This document shows positions 1-8,450 of a stretch of DNA of 64,000 nt, piece by piece; the stretch's first letter is position 1, and each line of letters starts with the position of its first letter. The notes beneath the pieces are model-generated. The model was not told where the DNA came from, searched no databases, and saw only the letters and a program-made list of their open reading frames with translations. Location: positions 372,001-436,000 of the forward strand of contig NZ_JASJAP010000002.1 in the NCBI RefSeq assembly GCF_030066995.1, in the 5' to 3' direction. The translations under genes and the position numbers were made by a program. Source of the stretch: Erythrobacter sp. Lineage in GTDB: Bacteria; Pseudomonadota; Alphaproteobacteria; Sphingomonadales; Sphingomonadaceae.

Positions 1-39
1 GAAAAATACTTCAGCCCGGAGCCCGGCGAAGGCGACTAG
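1..39 (+). CDS. fdxA: Ferredoxin FdxA, C-terminal end (partial)
   Basis: Only the last 12 codons and a TAG stop are inside the window. They read EKYFSPEPGEGD, which matches the conserved end of alphaproteobacterial seven-iron ferredoxins of the FdxA type (small electron carriers with one 3Fe-4S and one 4Fe-4S cluster). The cluster-binding cysteines lie upstream of the window and cannot be checked. The next gene on the same strand is carD, a pairing common in alphaproteobacteria, which supports the call. Confidence 0.7.
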   Translation, partial: EKYFSPEPGEGD

Positions 40-389
40 GCGCTCTGTCGAGGGCCGCTCCGGCGGCTGACACCCCCGGATCGATGGCGTGGGGCAAGGC
101 GCGCCGCATTGCAACACAAGCGACTCGCAATATTGTTGCATTTGTGTTATATAATCGACCAACCGCGCTGAGGTGATCGGTGACGGGTACGAATATTAGA
201 AAGGTCACTCACCAAAAGCGACACTGGTATCGGGGCACCAGCCAGCGAATTCGCGTCGGCTTCGGACCGGCACGTCCTCGCGGTGAGGGCCGTGTATACG
301 CGGCACCGACCAGCCCGGTTTTTACCACCTCTCCCGTCGCTTGACCGCTTATGGCGGCGCCCGATGAGTGCGAAAAGAAAGGAATGCGA
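40..389. other. fdxA-carD intergenic region, 350 bp
   Basis: No convincing gene is seen here. A TATAAT hexamer at 150-155 sits in a local AT-rich patch and could be a -10 element for carD, but no good -35 element lies at the right spacing. A short hairpin (CTGGT at 224-228 with ACCAG at 237-241) follows. The carD leader could therefore be over 200 nt long. Confidence 0.35.
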
Positions 390-923
390 ATGGCTTCGAG
401 CGCTGATGCTTTCACCGTAGGCGATTATGTTGTGTACCCCAAGCACGGGGTTGGCCGGGTGATTGAACTCCAGAGCGAAGAAATTGCCGGCATGCAGTTG
501 GAACTGTACGTGCTGCGCTTTGAAAAGGAGCGCATGACGCTGCGTGTTCCGGTCAACAAGGTTGAGTCGATCGGTATGCGTAAGCTGTCTTCGGATAAAA
601 CGCTTAAAGAAGCGATCGAAACGCTCAAGGGCAAACCGAAGGTCAAGCGCACCATGTGGTCGCGCCGCGCACAGGAATACGAAGCCAAGATCAATTCAGG
701 CGATCTGGTTTCGATCGCCGAGGTGACGCGCGATCTCTTCCGCCCGGACGATCAGCCCGAGCAAAGCTATTCGGAGCGACAGATCTTCGAAGCGGCTTCG
801 AGCCGCCTTGCGCGCGAGCTTGCGGCGATGGAAGAGACGGACGAGCCGACCGCGCTGGAAAAGATCCTCGAAGTTCTGCGTGAGCACGCTCCGCAATATT
901 ACGAGAACGCCGAAGAGAGCTGA
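390..923 (+). CDS. carD: CarD family transcriptional regulator
   Basis: CarD proteins bind the RNA polymerase beta subunit and stabilise open promoter complexes, notably at rRNA and stress genes. This 177-residue protein has the N-terminal CarD/TRCF RNAP-interacting domain (about residues 8-65, with VGDYVVYPKHGVGRV). A helical DNA-binding C-terminal half follows (WSRRAQEYEAKINSGD onwards). The ATG at 390 is chosen because AAAGGA at 378-383 lies six bases upstream. An ATG at 384 and one at 351 are in frame, but the first is too close to that site and the second adds a non-conserved extension. A strong terminator follows, so carD is probably the end of its transcript. Confidence 0.9.
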   Translation: MASSADAFTVGDYVVYPKHGVGRVIELQSEEIAGMQLELYVLRFEKERMTLRVPVNKVESIGMRKLSSDKTLKEAIETLKGKPKVKRTMWSRRAQEYEAKINSGDLVSIAEVTRDLFRPDDQPEQSYSERQIFEAASSRLARELAAMEETDEPTALEKILEVLREHAPQYYENAEES

Positions 924-947
924 ACCTCTCGACGCCTCTCGTCATCC

Positions 948-978
948 AAAAGGGCCGCCCTTTGGGTGGCCCTTTTTT
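948..978 (+). terminator. Rho-independent terminator after carD
   Basis: AAAAGGGCC at 948-956 pairs perfectly with GGCCCTTTT at 968-976 around an 11-nt loop, and the run of T continues to 978. It lies 25 bases after the carD stop codon. This is a textbook intrinsic terminator on the plus strand. Confidence 0.9.
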
Positions 979-1032
979 GTGGCAGGAACGGACGCGGCTG
1001 TGACCATGATGGCTTGTCATGGCCGCCTTGCT

Positions 1033-1050
1033 GTATTACATGTGCAATAC
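1033..1050. promoter_or_regulatory. Palindrome GTATT-N8-AATAC upstream of the GIN lipoprotein gene
   Basis: The arms GTATT and AATAC are perfect inverted repeats around an 8-bp spacer, itself partly symmetric (ACATGTGC). It ends 53 bp before the start codon of the lipoprotein gene. The same arms with the same spacing recur at 38151-38168. A dimeric repressor site is plausible, but no regulator can be named. Confidence 0.35.
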
Positions 1051-1102
1051 GCTTAGTCGGGCATCTGGCCCTTTGACCAATTCGACCGGGAGTAGAAACG
1101 CC

Positions 1103-1891
1103 ATGAAGATCGCCACCACCCTTCACGCCCGAAGCCTTGTGGGAGCCGCCGCGCTCATTGCGTCGAGCGCAGGCCTGTCGGGCTGCGTCAATCTCGACAC
1201 CGGCTTTGGTGGGGAGCCCCTTGCGGACCTCGACACTTCGGGCAGCGCCCCGACCGAAATCGCTCTTGCCGGACCGGATAATCTGATACTTACCGTGGGC
1301 GATGCACTTGATATTCAGGTCGAAGGCGACAGCGATGCTGTCGACGATCTGCGCTTCAAGCGCTCGGACGAAAGCCTTGCCGTTGGTCGCGAAGGCAGCG
1401 CAGACGGCACCGCAACCGTGCGCATTACCATGCCGCCACCGCGCGAGATTTCGCTCGCTGGTAGCGGCTCGATCGACTCTGAAGCCCTCGCCGATAAAGC
1501 CGAGATCAACATAGCGGGTTCGGGGGCCGTGATCGTCGCCGAAGTTGACGCCGCCGACCTGGAAGTCTCGTCCGCCGGATCGGGTTCGTTAACCGCCAGC
1601 GGCACGGTGGCGGATCTTGAGATCAGCATCGTCGGCTCAGGCGATGTCGACTTCTCGAAGCTTAAGGCCGAAAATGTGGAGATCTCGATAGCCGGCTCAG
1701 GAGATGTGACCTTGCTGTCGGACGGCCGTGTCGAAACCTCTATCGCGGGCTCTGGCAATGTAAACGTCACCGGCCAAGCGACATGTGAGACAAGCTCGTT
1801 TGGCTCGGGCGCTGTAACTTGCCGCCCTGCGCAAACAGCGGATGCGGGGTCGCAAGCCGATCCGGAGCGCGACACGGAGTCAGCAGAATAA
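1103..1891 (+). CDS. GIN-domain (DUF2807) lipoprotein
   Basis: This 262-residue protein has a lipoprotein signal peptide with lipobox LSGC (lipidated Cys28). It should be anchored in the envelope. The body from about residue 110 is built of short repeats of roughly 18-24 residues, each carrying an AGSG, VGSG or FGSG turn (for example EISLAGSGS, EISIVGSGD, EISIAGSGD). This is the pattern of GIN/DUF2807 domains, which fold as a beta-helix and are described as putative adhesin heads. The ATG at 1103 is chosen over the upstream in-frame ATG at 1019 because it begins directly with the signal peptide and follows GGGAG at 1088-1092. The function is unknown. It starts a run of three small envelope genes. 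Confidence 0.8.
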   Translation: MKIATTLHARSLVGAAALIASSAGLSGCVNLDTGFGGEPLADLDTSGSAPTEIALAGPDNLILTVGDALDIQVEGDSDAVDDLRFKRSDESLAVGREGSADGTATVRITMPPPREISLAGSGSIDSEALADKAEINIAGSGAVIVAEVDAADLEVSSAGSGSLTASGTVADLEISIVGSGDVDFSKLKAENVEISIAGSGDVTLLSDGRVETSIAGSGNVNVTGQATCETSSFGSGAVTCRPAQTADAGSQADPERDTESAE

Positions 1892-1957
1892 GACAGGCTG
1901 AGAGACACGCCGCATCTTTGGGTTGAAAAGCGCCGGTTGTTGGCGAAGTATGGGCGT

Positions 1958-2290
1958 ATGCGGCTCATCCTTCCCTTGATGCTTTGCCTGGGCCTATCCT
2001 TGAGCCTATCCGGCTGCGTTGCGAGCAAGGTGGTAACGGCCCCGATCAAGGCGGCGTCAGCGGGCGTGGATGCGGCCACCACGACCCAGTCTGAGGCCGA
2101 TGAAGATCGGGGCAAGGCGCTACGCAAGCGTGAAGAAAGGCTCGGCAAGCTTGAGCGCAACCATGAAGAAGAGCGCGAGGATTGCGAGCGCGGCGATCAA
2201 GACGCCTGCGAAAGAGCGGAAGAAGTAAAAGCCGAGATCGACGAGCTCCTTCCCACGATCCCTGCGGAGCCAGACGAAGACGGTGCATAG
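1958..2290 (+). CDS. Small lipoprotein with charged helical body
   Basis: This 110-residue protein has a hydrophobic leader ending in lipobox LSGC, with Cys20 as the predicted lipidation site. The rest is rich in Glu, Arg and Lys, with a likely coiled coil (about residues 50-95, RKREERLGKLERNHEEERED) containing two cysteines in CERGDQDACERA. The family was not recognised. An in-frame TTG at 1937 is possible, but neither start has a clear ribosome binding site. The ATG is preferred because it begins the leader. It follows the GIN lipoprotein gene on the same strand with a short gap. Confidence 0.65.
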   Translation: MRLILPLMLCLGLSLSLSGCVASKVVTAPIKAASAGVDAATTTQSEADEDRGKALRKREERLGKLERNHEEEREDCERGDQDACERAEEVKAEIDELLPTIPAEPDEDGA

Positions 2291-2361
2291 CCGAGATCGG
2301 ATCCCTCAAGCGCACCTTTGGCTGCCCTTGCCCTGATCGAAGGATGGCGCGAAGGTGCCGC

Positions 2362-2670
2362 ATGCGTCGCGTTCAAATCGTTCTGCTTTCAAGCGTCTGG
2401 TTCGCGGTGCTGATCACTCCCTCCTTGGCGAACGACCCGGGGTCGAAACGCGAACAAGAGATGCGCGCGCTCCAGGAGGCGATCTCCAAACTAGAAAACC
2501 GTTACGACAAGCTGCTCAGACGCTGTTCAGGACCGGATCGCCCGGATCGGCGGGCCTGCGACAACGCCCGCGTCACCTACGCCGACATTCAGGAACTGAG
2601 GAAGCAACTCAGCGCGCTTTCCAAGGCGCCTACTCCCGAGGAGCCGCCGCCCGCCGCAGGCGGTCGTTGA
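2362..2670 (+). CDS. Small secreted coiled-coil protein, hypothetical
   Basis: This 102-residue protein has a signal peptide (RRVQIVLLSSVWFAVLITP, likely cut after SLA). A charged helical region with two cysteines follows (RRCSGPDRPDRRACDNA), then a proline-rich tail. The start at 2362 is supported by GAAGG at 2351-2355. Its 3' end overlaps the convergent Sua5 gene by 41 bp. The cysteine-containing charged helix resembles that of the preceding lipoprotein, so the two may be distantly related. The function is unknown. Confidence 0.6.
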   Translation: MRRVQIVLLSSVWFAVLITPSLANDPGSKREQEMRALQEAISKLENRYDKLLRRCSGPDRPDRRACDNARVTYADIQELRKQLSALSKAPTPEEPPPAAGGR

Positions 2671-3568
2671 TCGCTCGCCCGATACCCGATTGCGGAATAG
2701 GCGCTACCGCAATGCAGGGCTTGTCAGAGGCCGCGCCCTTATGAAGACAGTCATAAAGCCGCGCGGCGGCCTCTTTCAGATCGCCGGTCGGAGAGAGATT
2801 GCAGTCGCCATGCTCTGCCGCGAACCCGATGAAGAACTCGCTCGGCTCAGGGCGATCGGCATCAAGACGAACGGGCTTGCCCGGGGCATAGTGGCTCGCG
2901 AGCTGGCCGGGGGCTTCAACCCTTCGCGCAGCCCGAGGGGTGCCCGCAGGCTTCGCCCAATCGACCGGCCCCGGCCGCAGCTCGTCCCAGCTTCCATCGG
3001 CGCGCCAGGCGAGAATCGTGGACTCAAGCCCTGCCTCGGTTTCGCCGGCGTCCAGGATGAGATCAATCCGACCGTCGAGGGATTCGAGCACATGCTCGGC
3101 GCGTGTCGGACTGATGAACCCACTGCGGTTCGCCGACGGCGCGGCCAGGGGGAAAGCGACGCGCTTGAGCAAAGCGCGCATGACCGGATGCCGCGGCGCC
3201 CGCACGGCCACGGTTGGGAGGCCAGCCGTGACAGCCGGGGCCAAGCGCGCGCCATCGCGCAAGGGCAGAACGAGGGTGAGAGGTCCGGGCCATTCCCGCC
3301 GCGCCAGATCGATCGCGGCCGATGGCATCCGGGCCAGCGCCTGCGCCTGATCGATACCCGTGACATGCACAATCAGCGGGTTGAAGTCGGGTCTTCCCTT
3401 GGCCTCGTAAATCCGGGCGACCGCCTCGGCGTTGTCGGCGCGCGCGGCGAGGCCGTAGACCGTCTCGGTTGGCACGGCGACGAGCCCACCGCGTTCCAGG
3501 ATTCTCGCGGCGCGCGAGACACCTTGCTTATTCGCCGAAACGACTTCGGTTACATTCTTGCCGCTCAT
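2630..3568 (-). CDS. sua5: L-threonylcarbamoyladenylate synthase, Sua5 type
   Basis: The enzyme makes threonylcarbamoyl-AMP from threonine, bicarbonate and ATP, the first step of t6A37 modification of ANN-decoding tRNAs. The 312-residue length is typical of the two-domain Sua5 form rather than the short TsaC. The YrdC domain covers about residues 10-200, with VPTETVYGLAA, KGRPDFNPLIVH and the nucleotide-site motif APSANRSG. The Sua5-specific C-terminal domain follows the linker around GQLASHYAPGKPVRL. The ATG at 3568 is preferred over an upstream in-frame TTG that adds a non-conserved extension. The gene stands alone and is convergent with the preceding small gene. Confidence 0.9.
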   Translation of the reverse strand: MSGKNVTEVVSANKQGVSRAARILERGGLVAVPTETVYGLAARADNAEAVARIYEAKGRPDFNPLIVHVTGIDQAQALARMPSAAIDLARREWPGPLTLVLPLRDGARLAPAVTAGLPTVAVRAPRHPVMRALLKRVAFPLAAPSANRSGFISPTRAEHVLESLDGRIDLILDAGETEAGLESTILAWRADGSWDELRPGPVDWAKPAGTPRAARRVEAPGQLASHYAPGKPVRLDADRPEPSEFFIGFAAEHGDCNLSPTGDLKEAAARLYDCLHKGAASDKPCIAVAPIPQSGIGRAINDRLRRAAAPRE

Positions 3569-3660
3569 GCCTCGTGCGCTATAGACTGCGGCAACCGGAG
3601 CCAAGAGCGCTGCCAGTGTGCGCCGTCTCCTTTTTCAGGCCACTCGAGGGATCGAACATC

Positions 3661-5403
3661 GTGAACGCATACACGCCCCCTACCCAAGACCAGCTGCTCG
3701 CCATCCGCGTAAACGCGGGAATCGAAGAAATTGCGCAGAATGAAAAGTTCGCGCACGCTGAGCCGGATCTGGTGGAGGCCATTGTCGAAGGCGTCGGGCA
3801 ATTTGCGGCCGGAGAATTCGCCCCGCTCAACCGCGTCGGCGACCTCGAAGGCGCTCGCCTAGAGAACGGGGTCGTGCGCCTGCCCGATGGGTTCAAGGAA
3901 GCCTATGACGCCTATGTGGAACAAGGTTGGAACTCGATCGCGAGCTCAATCGATTTTGGCGGGCAGGGCCTGCCCTTCACGCTTTCGTGCAACGTGCTCG
4001 AAAACCTCGGCGCGGCCAATATGGCCTTCAACCTGCTGCCGATGCTCTCGGTCGGCGCGATCGAAGCGCTCGAGCATCATGGCTCCAGGGATCAAAAGGC
4101 CAAATACCTCCCGGATCTCGTCAGCGGCAAATGGTCGGGCACCATGAACCTGACCGAACCCGCCGCCGGCAGCGACGTCGGAGCGTTGCGCTCCACCGCA
4201 GAACCGATTACGCAAGGCCCGCACGCGGGCAAGTACAAGATCAAGGGCCAGAAGATCTACATCACCTGGGGTGATCACGAGTTGGCCGAGAACATCGTTC
4301 ATCTGGTGCTCGCTCGCCTGCCAAACGCACCGGAAGGATCGCGCGGCATCTCGCTCTTCGTAGTGCCCAAGTACCATGTGAACGACGATGGCTCGCTGGG
4401 TCCGCGTAACGATCTGCGACCGGTCAGTCTGGAGCACAAGCTGGGCATCAACGCATCGCCCACCTGCGTCATGTCCTATGGCGATAACGATGACTGCATC
4501 GGCGAGATGGTCGGGGCGGAAAATCGCGGCCTGATGGCGATGTTCACGATGATGAACAACGCGCGCATCAATGTCGGAAATCAAGGCGTTCAGATCGGAG
4601 AGCGCGCGACGCAGCAGGCCATGGCCTACGCGATGGAGCGCGTGCAGTCCGCGCGCGCCGGATCGCCGGACAAGACGCCGGTTGCGATTATCGAACATCC
4701 CGATGTCCGCCGCATGATTGTGCGGATGAAGGCCCTGACCGAGGGCGCGCGAGCGCTGCTCTATTATTGCGCGGGCCAGGTGGACCTTGGAACCGTGGGC
4801 AACAAGGACGCTGCCAACCGCGCCGAAATCCTCGTCCCGCTACTTAAGGCTTGGGGCACCGATGTGGGCGTCGAAATCTGCGGAATTGGAATCCAGATCC
4901 ACGGCGGCATGGGCTTTGTCGAGGAAACGGGCGCCGCGCAGCACTGGCGCGATTCGCGCATCGCGCCGATCTACGAAGGCACGAACGGCATTCAGGCCGC
5001 CGACCTGGTTACACGCAAACTGGGACTTGAAGGCGGCGAAGCGATGATTTCGCTGTTCGATGATATTGCGCGCGACGCAGCCAATGAGGGCGCTTTGGCG
5101 GCTCTTGCCGACGAATGCGCAGGGATTGCACGGTGGATGCGTAACGAGGCAAGCCTCGACGATCGCTTGGCTGGCAGCGTTCCGTTCTGCACTATGGCCG
5201 CGGTAGCAGTGAGCGGATGGCAGCTGATGAAGCAGGCCCAGGCGGTTGCCGGCGGTGCTGCTCCCGCGCTGGCCGAGACCAAACCGGTGACGGTACGGTT
5301 CTTTCTTGACCGCGTCGTGCCCGAGGCGCTTGGCCTCAAGGCCGGTGCAGTGGGCGGAGCGGACCTGCTGTATTCGCTGCCCGCCGAGAAACTTGCGGGC
5401 TGA
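3661..5403 (+). CDS. Acyl-CoA dehydrogenase, large DmdC-like subfamily
   Basis: This 580-residue flavoprotein would oxidise an acyl-CoA to the enoyl-CoA. It has the acyl-CoA dehydrogenase core, including MNLTEPAAGSDVGALRS and the motif IYEGTNGIQ, whose Glu matches the catalytic base of MCAD. It also has an N-terminal extension and a C-terminal helical domain. These make it about 200 residues longer than classical enzymes, as in DmdC-like family members. The exact substrate cannot be read from the sequence. The GTG at 3661 is supported by GAGGGA at 3646-3651. The DUF815 ATPase gene starts five bases after its stop and may be co-transcribed. Confidence 0.88.
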   Translation: MNAYTPPTQDQLLAIRVNAGIEEIAQNEKFAHAEPDLVEAIVEGVGQFAAGEFAPLNRVGDLEGARLENGVVRLPDGFKEAYDAYVEQGWNSIASSIDFGGQGLPFTLSCNVLENLGAANMAFNLLPMLSVGAIEALEHHGSRDQKAKYLPDLVSGKWSGTMNLTEPAAGSDVGALRSTAEPITQGPHAGKYKIKGQKIYITWGDHELAENIVHLVLARLPNAPEGSRGISLFVVPKYHVNDDGSLGPRNDLRPVSLEHKLGINASPTCVMSYGDNDDCIGEMVGAENRGLMAMFTMMNNARINVGNQGVQIGERATQQAMAYAMERVQSARAGSPDKTPVAIIEHPDVRRMIVRMKALTEGARALLYYCAGQVDLGTVGNKDAANRAEILVPLLKAWGTDVGVEICGIGIQIHGGMGFVEETGAAQHWRDSRIAPIYEGTNGIQAADLVTRKLGLEGGEAMISLFDDIARDAANEGALAALADECAGIARWMRNEASLDDRLAGSVPFCTMAAVAVSGWQLMKQAQAVAGGAAPALAETKPVTVRFFLDRVVPEALGLKAGAVGGADLLYSLPAEKLAG

Positions 5404-5408
5404 CCCGA

Positions 5409-6233
5409 GTGAGCGCGCAGCGAGAGGTGTTCGAACGAATTGCCGCCGCGCTCGAACGGCTGGCTCCTCCTCTTGCCCCACCTCAAGACTGGAGTCGCGC
5501 TCCCGGCTATGTCTGGGACGGCGAGCGGACCAAGGCTGTCGATCCGATCGACGCCCGGCCGCTGTCGACCCTGCGCGGTGTTGATGACCAAAAGGCCGCA
5601 CTCACGGCCAATATCGAACGCCTAGCCAAGGGTGCCGCCGCGCAGGACGTTCTGCTCTGGGGAACCCGCGGAATGGGCAAGTCGGCTCTGGTGCGCGCTG
5701 CCGTCGCGCATGTTCAATCCAAGCGGCCCGATGCGCTGGCTCTGGTCCAGATCGAGAATAGGGCACTCCACTCCGTGCCAGCCTTGCTTGCCGAGCTGGG
5801 CCAAGTCCCGCGCAGCTTTCTGCTGTTCATCGACGATCTCGGGTTTGGCGCAGACCAACGCGCCGAGACGCTGAGCCTGCGCAGTCTGCTTGATGGAGGT
5901 CTGTCGCCTCGCCCGCCGCGCGTCAGGGTTGCGGTCACATCGAACCGCCGCGCCATAGTCGAGCGCGACGCCAGCGAAAACGACGCGTTGCACGAACGCG
6001 ACGCGCGCGATGACGCCTTGGCATTGGCGGATCGGTTCGGCCTGACCCTCGGGTTTCATCCCAGCGACCAGGAGACCTATCTGGAGATCCTGCGCGCCTA
6101 CACCGATCCGCTGGGCCTTGAGGTTGATGAGGAAGAGGCGTTGGCCTGGGCGATCGCACGCGGGAACCGTTCCGGGCGCACCGCGCTCCAATTCGCAACC
6201 GAGCTTGCCGGACGCGCCGGGCTATCGCTGTAA
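5409..6233 (+). CDS. DUF815 family AAA ATPase
   Basis: This 274-residue P-loop ATPase has Walker A GTRGMGKSAL near residue 84 and Walker B FLLFIDDLGF near residue 138. It also has a sensor-like TSNRR segment and an HERDARDDALALADRFGL stretch typical of DUF815. The biochemical role of the family is not established. The GTG start lies five bases after the acyl-CoA dehydrogenase stop, which suggests translational coupling. Confidence 0.85.
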   Translation: MSAQREVFERIAAALERLAPPLAPPQDWSRAPGYVWDGERTKAVDPIDARPLSTLRGVDDQKAALTANIERLAKGAAAQDVLLWGTRGMGKSALVRAAVAHVQSKRPDALALVQIENRALHSVPALLAELGQVPRSFLLFIDDLGFGADQRAETLSLRSLLDGGLSPRPPRVRVAVTSNRRAIVERDASENDALHERDARDDALALADRFGLTLGFHPSDQETYLEILRAYTDPLGLEVDEEEALAWAIARGNRSGRTALQFATELAGRAGLSL

Positions 6234-6236
6234 CGC

Positions 6237-7715
6237 CTAGTTGCCGGACTGCCGGCGCAGATAATCCTCTTCAAGGGTCGCGCGCGGATCGCGCAGTTCA
6301 CGCGGCGGCGGGATCTTCTCGGTCACGATGGGCTCAATCCCGGCACCAGGCTGCGACCCCGGCGCAAGCGTGCGCCAGATAATCCCCGCCGTGTCATCGG
6401 AGACAAGCAGCGAGCCATCACCCGCCCACTCCACCCAGGTCGGACGACCGCGCGTTGTGCCATCGTCCTTGAGGAATCCCTCAAGAACCGGCACCGGCTT
6501 TCCAGTGGGCGAGCCCCGCTCATCGAACGCAACATAAACAACATCGTAACCCGAGGCGGGCTTTCGGTTCCATGACCCATGGCGGGCGATGAAGGCTCCG
6601 CTGGCCATTTCGCCGCCCATTCGATGCCCTTCTTTCGTGAAGACCAGGCCAAGCGCGGCAACGTGTGGCCCGACCGCGTAAACCGGGCGGCGCGTGTACT
6701 CCATGAGGAAGCGGGGCCGGGGCGCCTCCACGCGCCGATCGATATTGTCGCGGTAATAGACCCAGGGCCAACCATACTGCACACCGATCGGAACATTGGT
6801 GAGGTAATCGGGCACGAGGTCCGAACCCAGCATGTCGCGCTCGTTCACCGTCGTCCACAATTCGCCCGACCAGGGGCTGAAATCGAGGCCGTTGGGGTTG
6901 CGCATTCCAGCGCCAAAAGGACGATAACTGCCATTCTCGAGGTTGTACTCCCAGATCATGGCTCGCCCCTCTTCGACGTCCATGCCCTTCTCGCCGATAT
7001 TGCTGACCGAGCCCACGGCGATGAACAGGCGATCGCCATCGGGGTGGATTTCCATATTGCGCATCCAGTGGCCGCCGCCCGGAGGCAGATCCATAAGCTT
7101 CTCGGGAGCCGACGTGACGGCGTCCGCGCCCAATTCGTAGTCAAAGGCCAGAACCGCGTTGTGGTTCGCCACATACAGCGTGCCGTTTGCCCAACTCATG
7201 CCCGAAGGCGAATCCAGCCCCTCGCTCAAAAGGGTCTTCTCGATTTCTGCGACGCCGTCCCCGTCCGCATCGCGCAAAAGGACGATTTGGTTGGCCGATT
7301 GCCCCGCTGAGCCGGCCCGCTCGAAAAGGTATTCGGCCACCCAGGATTCGATTGCAGCCATAACGCCGCCATCGCCCTTGCCCTCATCCTTTGCTGGAGC
7401 GCGGGTGAGTGTGACCAGCACATCGCCATTGGGAAGCGCGTAGAGCACGCGGGGGTGATCCAGCCCTTCCGCAAAGCGATTGACGCTCAAACCGTCGGCG
7501 GTTGTCGGCGCTTCGCTCTCGCCCCAGCCCACGGGTTTCGCGACGTTGATTGTGGGAAAGGTTTCGGAATTCGGTTCCTCCAGCGTCGGATCGGTGCCAG
7601 CCACGTCATCGACGGAAAGGTCCGCCGTGTCACCGCGCGACAGAAGGAAGAGAGCGCCGCCTGCCAACAGCAGAAAGACAACCAAGGCGATTGCGAGCTT
7701 GCGAAGAATTCCCAT
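6237..7715 (-). CDS. PQQ-dependent sugar (sorbosone) dehydrogenase-like beta-propeller protein
   Basis: This 492-residue protein has an N-terminal membrane anchor or signal sequence (KLAIALVVFLLLAGGALFLL). A soluble glucose/sorbosone dehydrogenase-type propeller follows, with MRNMEIHPDGDRLFIAVGS, GAGMRNPNGLDFSP, VNERDMLG and HGSWNRKP. These enzymes oxidise sugars or aldoses in the periplasm using PQQ, but substrate and cofactor use are inferred from the family only. The ATG at 7715 is chosen because the hydrophobic anchor begins there, although its ribosome binding site is weak. It is convergent with the DUF815 gene and divergent from msrC. Confidence 0.8.
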   Translation of the reverse strand: MGILRKLAIALVVFLLLAGGALFLLSRGDTADLSVDDVAGTDPTLEEPNSETFPTINVAKPVGWGESEAPTTADGLSVNRFAEGLDHPRVLYALPNGDVLVTLTRAPAKDEGKGDGGVMAAIESWVAEYLFERAGSAGQSANQIVLLRDADGDGVAEIEKTLLSEGLDSPSGMSWANGTLYVANHNAVLAFDYELGADAVTSAPEKLMDLPPGGGHWMRNMEIHPDGDRLFIAVGSVSNIGEKGMDVEEGRAMIWEYNLENGSYRPFGAGMRNPNGLDFSPWSGELWTTVNERDMLGSDLVPDYLTNVPIGVQYGWPWVYYRDNIDRRVEAPRPRFLMEYTRRPVYAVGPHVAALGLVFTKEGHRMGGEMASGAFIARHGSWNRKPASGYDVVYVAFDERGSPTGKPVPVLEGFLKDDGTTRGRPTWVEWAGDGSLLVSDDTAGIIWRTLAPGSQPGAGIEPIVTEKIPPPRELRDPRATLEEDYLRRQSGN

Positions 7716-7795
7716 ACACAGAAGCGATAAGGGAGCCGCACGCGCGAGACAACATCGCGCTTCGCGTGACCGGCGAAACACGACAGGACCACGTG

Positions 7796-8299
7796 ATGTA
7801 TGATTTCAAACCTGAAGCCGGCGCAGACCCCCAAGAACTTTATCGTCAGCTGCGCGAGGCAGCCGACGCGCTCACCGCCGATGAACCGGATAGTGTTGCG
7901 AATATGGCGAATATCGCTTCGCTTCTCTGGGAGTTTCTTCCCGATCTCAACTGGGCCGGGTTCTATCGTTTAGCCGACAGCAAATCGGGCAAAGCCCGCG
8001 AACTGGTCCTCGGCCCGTTCGTTGGTCGGCCGGCGTGCATCCGTATTCCCATTGGCGTCGGGGTGTGCGGCACGGCCGCAGCCAGCGGGGAGACCCAGCG
8101 CGTGGCGGACGTGCATGCTTTTGCGGGCCACATCGCCTGCGACGCGGCCAGCCAGTCGGAATTGGTCGTCCCGATAAAGCGCGGTGGCGAGGTGATTGCG
8201 GTGATCGATCTCGACAGCCCACGCCGCTCGCGTTTCGCCGAGGCCGACGCCGAGGGGATTGAGGCGCTCGCCAGACTTCTCGCGGATCGCATCGGATAA
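7796..8299 (+). CDS. msrC: Free methionine-(R)-sulfoxide reductase (GAF domain)
   Basis: The enzyme reduces free methionine-R-sulfoxide, a cytoplasmic oxidative-damage repair step. The 167-residue protein is a single GAF domain. It keeps the three cysteines of the family at positions 81 and 91 (PACIRIPIGVGVCG) and 115 (HIACDAAS), matching Cys84, Cys94 and Cys118 of the E. coli enzyme in order and spacing. The ATG at 7796 has AGGA at 7785-7788. The much longer upstream open frame is antisense to the neighbouring dehydrogenase gene and is not used. Confidence 0.92.
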   Translation: MYDFKPEAGADPQELYRQLREAADALTADEPDSVANMANIASLLWEFLPDLNWAGFYRLADSKSGKARELVLGPFVGRPACIRIPIGVGVCGTAAASGETQRVADVHAFAGHIACDAASQSELVVPIKRGGEVIAVIDLDSPRRSRFAEADAEGIEALARLLADRIG

Positions 8300-8450
8300 G
8301 GCGCTGCGCAGCCCGCGCGCATTCGCCCCGAATCGAGACAGGGCGTCCGCGACGCGTGGTTCGCGCGTGAACGTGATGATAAACTGAAAACTAACCATAA
8401 CCTGATCCAGGGCCGCGAGTCGCGTTGCCCTCTCTCAAGGGGGGAAACAC

